Source: Muraenolepis orangiensis
Lineage: Eukaryota; Chordata; Actinopteri; Gadiformes; Muraenolepididae
Reading direction: 5' to 3'
DNA: 64,000 bases
NCBI GenBank assembly: GCA_027704905.1
Contig: JANIIK010000702.1
Span: 1-64,000, forward strand
Positions 61,601 to 64,000 of the stretch are shown one piece after another. Numbering within the stretch: the first letter of the stretch is position 1; each line of letters opens with the position of its first letter. The notes beneath the pieces were generated by a model. That model made no database searches, had not been told where the DNA came from, and saw only the letters and a list, made by a program, of their open reading frames with translations. Made by a program: the position numbers and the translations under genes.

Positions 61601-63440
61601 AGTGATTAGTGAGTGACTGATCAGTGAGTGACTGATCAGTAAGTGATCATTGAGTGATTAGTGAGTGACTGATCAGTGAGTGAGTGATCAGTAAGTGATC
61701 AGTGAGTGATCAGTAAGCGATCAGTGGGTGATCAGTAAGCGATCAGTGAGTGATCAGTAAATGATCATTGAGTGATCAGTGAGTGAGTGATCAGTGATTG
61801 ATCAGTGAGTGAGTGATCAGTGAGTGGTCATTGAGTATCAGTATGTGATCAGTGAGTGGTCAGTATGTGATCAGTGAGTGATCAGTGAGTGATCAGTGAG
61901 TGAGTAATTATGGAGTGAGTGAGTTATTTGTGCGTGATCAGTTAGTAATAAGTGAGTGACCAGTGAGTGAGTGATCAGTGAGTGATCAGTGAGTGATTGA
62001 TCAGTGAGTGATCAGTGAGTGATCAGTGAGTGATCAGTATGTGATCAGTGAGTGGTCAGTGAGTGATCAGTATGTGATCAGTGAGTGGTCAGTGAGTGAT
62101 CAGTGAGTGATCAGTATGTGATCAGTGAGTGATCAGTGAGTGATCAGTGAGTGAGTAATTATGGAGTGAATGAGTTATTTGTGCGTGATCAGTGAGTAAT
62201 AAGTGAGTGACCAGTGAGTGAGTGATCAGTGAGTGATCAGTGAGTGATTGATCAGTGAGTGATCAGTGAGTGATCAGTGAGTGATCAGTATGTGATCAGT
62301 GAGTGGTCAGTGAGTGATCAGTATGTGATCAGTGAGTGGTCAGTGAGTGATCAGTGAGTGATCAGTATGTGATCAGTGAGTGATCAGTGAGTGATCAGTA
62401 TGTGATCAGTGAGTGATCAGTGAGTGATCAGTGAGTGATTGATCAGTGAGTGATCAGTGAGCGATCAGTGAGTGATCAGTATGTGATCAGTGAGTGGTCA
62501 GTGAGTGATCAGTATGTGATCAGTGAGTGGTCAGTGAGTGATCAGTGAGTGATCAGTATGTGATCAGTGAGTGATCAGTGAGTGATCTGTGAGTGAGTGA
62601 TCAGTGAGTGATCAGTAAGTGCTCAGTGAGTGTTCTGTGAGTGAGTGATCAGTGAGTGATCAGTAAGTGATCAGTGGGTGATCAGTAAGTGATCAGTGAG
62701 TGATCAGTAAGTGATCAGTGAGTAATCATTGAGTGATCAGTAAGGGATCATTGAGTGATTAGTGAGTGACTGATCAGTGAGTGAGTGATCAGTAAGTGAT
62801 CATTGAGTGATTAGTGAGTGACTGATCAGTGAGTGAGTGATCAGTAAGTGATCAGTGAGTGATCAGTAAGCGATCAGTGGGTGATCAGTAAGCGATCAGT
62901 GAGTGATCAGTAAATGATCATTGAGTGATCAGTGAGTGAGTGATCAGTGATTGATCAGTGAGTGAGTGATCAGTATTTGATCAGTGAGTGATCAGTATTT
63001 GATCAGTGAGTGATCAGTGAGTGATCTGTGAGTGAGTGATCAGTGAGAGATCAGTAAGTGGTCAGTGAGTGATCAGTGAGTGATCAGTGAGTGATCAGTA
63101 TGTGATCAGTGAGTGATCAGTGAGTGATCAGTATGTAATCAGTGAGTGGTCATTGAGTGATCAGTATGTGATCAGTGAGTGGTCAGTGAGTGATCAGTGA
63201 GTGATCAGTGAGTGATCAGTGAGTGATCAGTATGTGATCAGTGAGTGATCAGTGAGTGATCAGTATGTGATCAGTGAGTGGTCAGTGAGTGATCAGTATG
63301 TGATCAGTGAGTGGTCAGTGAGTGATCAGTATGTGATCAGTGAGTGGTCAGTATGTGATCAGTGAGTGGTCAGTGAGTGATCAGTATGTGATCAGTGAGT
63401 GGTCAGTGAGTGATCAGTGAGTGAGTAATTATGGAGTGAG
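58690..63440. repeat. 11-bp GATC satellite, second array
   Basis: Same GTGATCAGTGA family, about 4.7 kb, with recurrent longer modules containing GAGTAATTATGGAGTGAGTG and TTATTTGTGCGTGATCAGT. Blocks of well over 500 bp repeat with offsets near 1.8 kb (for example around 60036 and 61830). Confidence 0.97.
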
Positions 63441-64000
63441 TGCGTTATTTGTGCGTGGGTGGGTGGGGTGATGGTGGTGATGGTGGAGTGGGTGGGTGGT
63501 GTGATGGTGGTGAGGGTGGAGTGGGTGGGGTGATGGTGGTGAGGGTGGAGTGGGTGGGTGGGGTGATGGTGGTAATGGTGGAGTGGGTGGGGTGATGGTG
63601 GTGAGGGTGGAGTGGGTGGGTGGGGTGATGGTGGTGAGAGTGGAGTGGGTGGGTGGGGTGATGGTGGTGATGGTAGAGTGGGTGGGTGGGGTGATGGTGG
63701 TGAGGGTGGAGTGGGTGGGTGGGGTGATGGTGGTGAGGGTGGAGTGGGTGGGTGGGGTGATGGTGGTGAGGGTGGAGTGGGTGGGTGGGGTGATGGTGGT
63801 GAGGGTGGAGTGGGTGGGTGGGGTGATGGTGGTGAGGGTGGAGTGGGTGGGTGGGGTGATGGTGGAGTGGGTGGGTGGGGTGATGGTGGTGAGGGTGGAG
63901 AGGGTGGGTGGGGTGATGGTGGTGATGGTGGAGTGTGTGATGGTGGTGGGGGTGGAGTGGGTGGGTGGGATGATGGTGGTGATGGTGGAGTGGGTGGGTG
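63441..64000. repeat. G-rich minisatellite (about 33 bp)
   Basis: Unit GGGTGGGTGGGGTGATGGTGG followed by TGAGGGTGGAGT, with length variants. It runs off the window. The four G runs per unit could form G-quadruplexes. Confidence 0.95.

Overview
The window is vertebrate, almost certainly teleost fish, genomic DNA. Genes are intron-split with GT/AG borders. Microsatellites are very dense, fish-type tRNA-derived SINEs, L2/Rex-like LINE fragments, hAT elements and a Ty3/gypsy fragment are abundant, and the intact coding capacity belongs to teleost-type immunoglobulin-superfamily (IgSF) immune receptors. Species cannot be fixed from the sequence.

Layout. Block A (1-17613) and block C (34141-49531) are two copies of one segmental duplication. 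Each carries, in order, a novel immune-type receptor (NITR)-like gene reduced to one I-type Ig domain (4401-5546; 38741-39886) and a six-exon V-set receptor gene with an ITIM-like tail (12424-14024; 45415-47010). Between them lie a nested-transposon region (17652-21012), a small repeat patchwork (21012-22260), a well-preserved two-Ig-domain NITR gene (22974-24519), and a scrambled partial third copy B (about 24795-32455). Copy B holds a third V-set receptor gene that has lost its transmembrane and most tail exons, followed by decayed 3' exons of an older paralog. The blocks differ by insertions on one side only: a gypsy fragment and a LINE in A, and a solo LTR with target-site duplication in C.

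From 49.5 kb the immune cluster gives way to a 43-bp minisatellite (49796-51333), then broken minus-strand exons of a protein kinase D (PRKD)-like gene (52.0-58.7 kb). That gene's introns hold GGA repeats, a 60-bp tandem repeat, an LTR-like element and, from 55.9 to 63.4 kb, an 11-bp GATC-containing satellite. A G-rich minisatellite fills the end.

How the genes relate. All intact receptors look like cell-surface IgSF proteins with uncharged membrane segments and tyrosine motifs in the tail, so they are better read as inhibitory-type receptors than as adaptor-coupled activating ones. The picture is a birth-and-death immune receptor cluster: tandem copying, exon loss, splice-site loss and frameshifts next to one well-preserved NITR. 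Exon borders were placed by eye from splice signals, reading phase and comparison between copies.
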